Part shown: piece by piece, positions 61,426 to 64,000 of the stretch
Numbering within the stretch: the stretch's first letter is position 1
Layout: every line of letters starts with the position of its first letter
NCBI GenBank assembly: GCA_021324355.1
Contig: JAJPJD010000010.1
Location: 28,360 to 92,359, forward strand
DNA: 64,000 nucleotides
Origin: Actinomycetota bacterium
Lineage (GTDB): Bacteria > Actinomycetota > Acidimicrobiia > Acidimicrobiales > RAAP-2
Direction of reading: 5' to 3'
The notes under the pieces: model-generated
Told to the model about the DNA's origin: nothing
Databases searched by the model: none
The model's input: the letters and a program-made list of their open reading frames with translations, nothing else
Translations under genes and position numbers: made by a program

Positions 61426-62698
61426 TGCTGACCTCCTTGGCCAACTCCCGGTAGGCGACCGCCCCCCGGGAGCTCGGGTCGAACACCGTGATCGGCTGCC
61501 CGAAGGACGGTGCCTCCGAGAGCCGGACCGTCCGCGGGATGATGCTCCGGCACACCACGTCCTTGAAGTGGCTCCGGACCTCGTCCGCGACCTCGACGGC
61601 CAGCCGAGTCCGTGCATCGAACATCGTGAGGACGATCGCGCTGATCTGCAAGCCGGCGTTGAGGTTGGACGCCACCAGCTCCACGTTGCGGATGAGCTGG
61701 CTGAGCCCCTCGAGCGCGTAGTACTCGCACTGGATGGGCACCATGACCTCGGTCGCGGCCGCCAACCCGTTCACCGTCAACAGTCCGAGGGATGGCGGGC
61801 AGTCGATCAGGACGAAGTCAAAGTCATCGACCACGGTGTCAATGGCCCGCTTCAACTTGAGCTCTCGGCTGAAGGCACTGACCAGCTCGATCTCCACTCC
61901 GGCCAAGTCGATCGTGGCCGGGGTCACGAAGAGGTTCTGGACACTGGTCGGCTCGATGCAGTCCTCGATGGGCGCGTCCCGCATGATCACGTCGTACATC
62001 GAGGCATCGAAGTTGCGGGTGTCGATGCCAAGGCCGCTGGTGGCGTTTCCCTGCGGGTCAAGGTCCACCACCAGCACTCGGTAGTCGAGCTCGGACAGCG
62101 CGGCACCGAGGTTGACCGTGGTGGTCGTCTTCCCCACCCCGCCCTTCTGGTTGGCGATCGCGATGACGCGCGGCAGCGGGCGCGGGGATCGCACCCCGTT
62201 GCCCGTTTGGAACTCACCCAGGCGTTCCATGGCCAGCTGGGCTCGTTCGGTGAAACTCTCTGCGGACTCCGGGCGTGCGTGCGCCGGCCCCCGAGATCGG
62301 GGGACGGCCTCGGCGCGGGTCGTTGCCGCTGGGTCGACCGGTGCGTCGCCTGGGAGCTCCGCAACGAGCTCGGTCGCGACCGCTTCGAGTGCCGGCTCGA
62401 CACTGGCTTCGACCGCGACGTCGGTGCCTTCCACTGGCTGGTCGGCCACCGCAACGGGATCTCGCTCCGGCGTCGTTTCGCCCACCCCGTCGTCGGGTTC
62501 CTCGCTCGCTTCCGGCTCACCACCCGCCACCGGTGGGCTGGCGGCGGCGGACTCGAGGGGCACCTCGGGCACCGGCGGCGCGGTGGGATCCGGGCGCTCC
62601 GGTTCCGGTTCGACCTCGTCGACCGGTGGGGACGGGTCGCCCTCGGGCGACGGCGGCGCCGTTCCTCGCCGCCCCCGATCTCGGCGCCAGAGCGGCAT
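61400..62698 (-). CDS. parA: Chromosome partitioning ATPase ParA (Soj) with long N-terminal extension
   Basis: A 432-residue deviant-Walker ATPase. The core begins near 176 (PRVIAIANQKGGVGKTTTTV), with KGGVGKTT at 185-192 and VVDLDPQGN. FVLIDCPPSLGLLTVNGL and the DNA-binding basic residues follow. The first 175 residues are Pro/Glu/Ala-rich and low complexity, absent from typical ParA/Soj (about 250-300 residues). ATG 62698 follows GGTGAG at six bases, so the extension is likely translated. It works with ParB at parS. Confidence 0.92.
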   Translation of the reverse strand: MPLWRRDRGRRGTAPPSPEGDPSPPVDEVEPEPERPDPTAPPVPEVPLESAAASPPVAGGEPEASEEPDDGVGETTPERDPVAVADQPVEGTDVAVEASVEPALEAVATELVAELPGDAPVDPAATTRAEAVPRSRGPAHARPESAESFTERAQLAMERLGEFQTGNGVRSPRPLPRVIAIANQKGGVGKTTTTVNLGAALSELDYRVLVVDLDPQGNATSGLGIDTRNFDASMYDVIMRDAPIEDCIEPTSVQNLFVTPATIDLAGVEIELVSAFSRELKLKRAIDTVVDDFDFVLIDCPPSLGLLTVNGLAAATEVMVPIQCEYYALEGLSQLIRNVELVASNLNAGLQISAIVLTMFDARTRLAVEVADEVRSHFKDVVCRSIIPRTVRLSEAPSFGQPITVFDPSSRGAVAYRELAKEVSNGAPKRSG

Positions 62699-62780
62699 CA
62701 GGCGCTCACCTTTCCTCCCAGGCGCACCGCTCCATCCTGGCCGAGCCTGTGGTCGAGGTCAAGGTCATTTGGGTTCTCCA

Positions 62781-62796
62781 GGTTTCACGTGAAACC
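62781..62796. other. parS centromere-like site
   Basis: GGTTTCACGTGAAACC is a perfect 16-bp palindrome and matches the bacterial parS consensus TGTTTCACGTGAAACA at 14 positions, mismatching only at its ends. It lies between parA and rsmG, 82 bases upstream of the parA start. Origin-proximal parS sites near parAB are usual, so ParB loads here. Confidence 0.92.
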
Positions 62797-62805
62797 GAAG
62801 CGTCG

Positions 62806-63447
62806 TCAGAACAGTGGCCGCTTCCTCGGCACCCCCACCCGCCGAGGGTAGCGCTCCGGACACAGCACTTCCTGGATCAACGTGACGAACCCGCCGGTGG
62901 CGATCGGTCGACCCAGGCCAAGCGTCCGCAGCCGCTCGGGCAGCCACCGCTCCCCACCCCCGCCAGGTGGTTCCGAGACCACCAGCACGCCCCCGAGCTC
63001 GAGCAGCGGTGCCCCGCATTCCGCCGTGACGCTCGGTGGCCCGAACGACCGAGCCACCACCACGCTGTGCCGGTTGCGCCACCGGCGGTCCCGCCCGGCG
63101 ACCTCGGCCCGGAGGGGCAGCACCGAGACCCGCGACCCCCAACCCAGCGCTCGAACCGCCGCCGCCAGGAACTCAGCTCGGCGCGTCGAACCCTCCACCA
63201 GCGTGAACCGACTGCCGGGGAACGCCGCCGCCAGCACCAACCCAGGCACCCCACCACCCGGCCCCAGGTCGGCCACCCGATCCTGTTCCCCGAGCTGCCG
63301 CCTACGGACCGCCGCGATCGCGTGCGCGAACCCCAGCGAATGGCCAAGATGCGCCTCGACCGGCCCCGGCCCCAGGAAGCCAAGACCCTGTGCCTGGGTC
63401 AAGACCTCGACAACCCGTTCCGTCGCCAGCCGAGGGTCGGCGGCCAC
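62806..63447 (-). CDS. rsmG: 16S rRNA (guanine-527-N7)-methyltransferase RsmG
   Basis: A 213-residue SAM-dependent methyltransferase that modifies G527 of 16S rRNA. The SAM-binding loop reads VADLGPGGGVPGLVLA, a variant of the usual DIGSGAGFPG; LGWGSRVSVLPLRAEVAG and ARSFGPPSVTAE follow. Loss of RsmG causes low-level streptomycin resistance in other bacteria. It lies between jag and parA, as is typical near oriC. Confidence 0.92.
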   Translation of the reverse strand: MAADPRLATERVVEVLTQAQGLGFLGPGPVEAHLGHSLGFAHAIAAVRRRQLGEQDRVADLGPGGGVPGLVLAAAFPGSRFTLVEGSTRRAEFLAAAVRALGWGSRVSVLPLRAEVAGRDRRWRNRHSVVVARSFGPPSVTAECGAPLLELGGVLVVSEPPGGGGERWLPERLRTLGLGRPIATGGFVTLIQEVLCPERYPRRVGVPRKRPLF

Positions 63448-63450
63448 GGT

Positions 63451-63927
63451 TCAGTTCGTGGGGACGATCACCACGTGGCGGGTCGCGTCCTCGCCTTCCG
63501 ACCGGGTCGAGAGTCCTGGGATCTCGTTCACGGTGTCGTGCACGACCTTGCGGTCGGCGGGGGCCATCGGCTCGAGCGCCCGCTCCACCCCGGAGGCCAG
63601 CACCTCCTCAGCGATCTGCCGGGTAAACCGCTGCAGCGCCGCGATCCGCCGCTGGCGGTAGCCAGCAACGTCGACCACGATCCGGTCCCCGTGCGACGGA
63701 AAGCGGTGCTGCACCACGGTGCGGACGACGTCCTGCAGCGCAGCCAGCGTCGCCCCCCGCGGCCCGACCAGCAGCCCGAGCCCATCCCCGGTGGCCGACA
63801 CCTCGATCACCGCATCCTCAAGGAACCGCGTCTCGACCTTGGCCTCGTACCCGTAGGCCTCCAGCAGACCCTCGAGGAAGCTCCGGGCGACCGCCGCCTG
63901 TTCCTCTCGAGTTCCCTCCTCGGCCAT
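63451..63927 (-). CDS. jag: RNA-binding protein Jag/KhpB (KH and R3H domains)
   Basis: A 158-residue protein. ARSFLEGLLEAYGYEAKVETRF leads to a KH domain with the GxxG loop in LGLLVGPRGATLAALQDVVR. The R3H domain starts near 95 (YRQRRIAALQRFTRQIAEEV) and ends in RHVVIVPTN. ATG 63927 has AAGGAGG six bases upstream. It overlaps no gene and lies three bases from rsmG. The Jag_N domain usual in Bacillus is absent, as in other actinobacteria. Confidence 0.9.
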   Translation of the reverse strand: MAEEGTREEQAAVARSFLEGLLEAYGYEAKVETRFLEDAVIEVSATGDGLGLLVGPRGATLAALQDVVRTVVQHRFPSHGDRIVVDVAGYRQRRIAALQRFTRQIAEEVLASGVERALEPMAPADRKVVHDTVNEIPGLSTRSEGEDATRHVVIVPTN

Positions 63928-64000
63928 CTCGGCCTCCTTGTCCCTCGGGACCTCCTGCTGCGCGTCCGGCCCCGCAGCACCGGCCCGTCCCGCGCCGTCC
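63928..64000 (-). other. Upstream of jag; possible end of a YidC-like gene beyond the window
   Basis: These 73 bases hold the jag ribosome-binding site. All three minus-strand frames are open through here, and the gene order in other actinobacteria places yidC next. No YidC-like residues can be recognised in such a short piece, so I make no gene call. Confidence 0.3.

Overview
The window is about 64 kb of very GC-rich actinobacterial chromosome. GTG starts are frequent, neighbouring genes often overlap by 1-4 bases, and several gene neighbourhoods are actinobacterial: dnaK-grpE-dnaJ-hspR(-clpB), a DUF5318 gene beside panB, padR beside ino1, and pcnA | DUF6049-murJ ... trxB-trxA-cwlM | parB-parA-rsmG-jag. 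The last block normally sits just beside dnaA/oriC, so the right end of the window is origin-proximal. A deep-branching actinomycete such as Acidimicrobiia is my inference; no rRNA gene is present to test it.

Layout. 1-1.6 kb: tail of a heme A synthase-like gene, tRNA-Glu, then a lower-GC decayed stretch with an IS256-type transposase fragment and repeats. 1.6-6 kb: aminotransferase, an unknown protein, tRNA-Asp, tRNA-Phe and folC. 6-19 kb: nearly complete purine pathway on the minus strand in three blocks, purA-purD-purB-purC-purS-purQ, purL, and purF-purM-pyrE. The blocks are separated by two plus-strand genes (a conserved basic protein and a PHP phosphoesterase). 19-26.3 kb: the heat-shock operon dnaK-grpE-dnaJ-hspR-clpB with its promoter. 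26-32.5 kb: fatty-acid hydroxylase, phosphoglycerate mutase, amt-glnB with a GlnR-like operator, small membrane proteins, and a cyclic-nucleotide-binding/PPOX pair. 32.5-41 kb: FadF-like Fe-S reductase, tRNA-Gly, an alpha/beta hydrolase and a complete branched-chain amino-acid-type ABC transporter (livF-G-H-M-J). 41-45 kb: PPOX proteins, a RegX3-like response regulator behind a striking 11-bp-phased GTTCA array, a peroxiredoxin and an MFS exporter. 45-49.7 kb: rpsF-ssb-rpsR-rplI, dnaB, panB and DUF5318. 49.7-51.5 kb: padR-ino1, with a perfect palindrome in the padR promoter. 51.5-64 kb: origin-proximal cell-wall, thioredoxin and segregation genes, including a perfect parS site.

I see no CRISPR array, prophage or intact mobile element, and no obviously new multi-gene defence-type system. 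The most noteworthy signals are regulatory: the GTTCA array (41578-41632), the GlnR-like triple box (30266-30292), the padR palindrome (49781-49803) and the inverted DnaA-box-like pair at 60441-60473. Protein oddities are a CwlM-like protein that appears to have lost its zinc ligands and has no conventional start codon, a ribosomal protein S18 with an acidic tail, and a ParA with a 175-residue disordered N-terminus.
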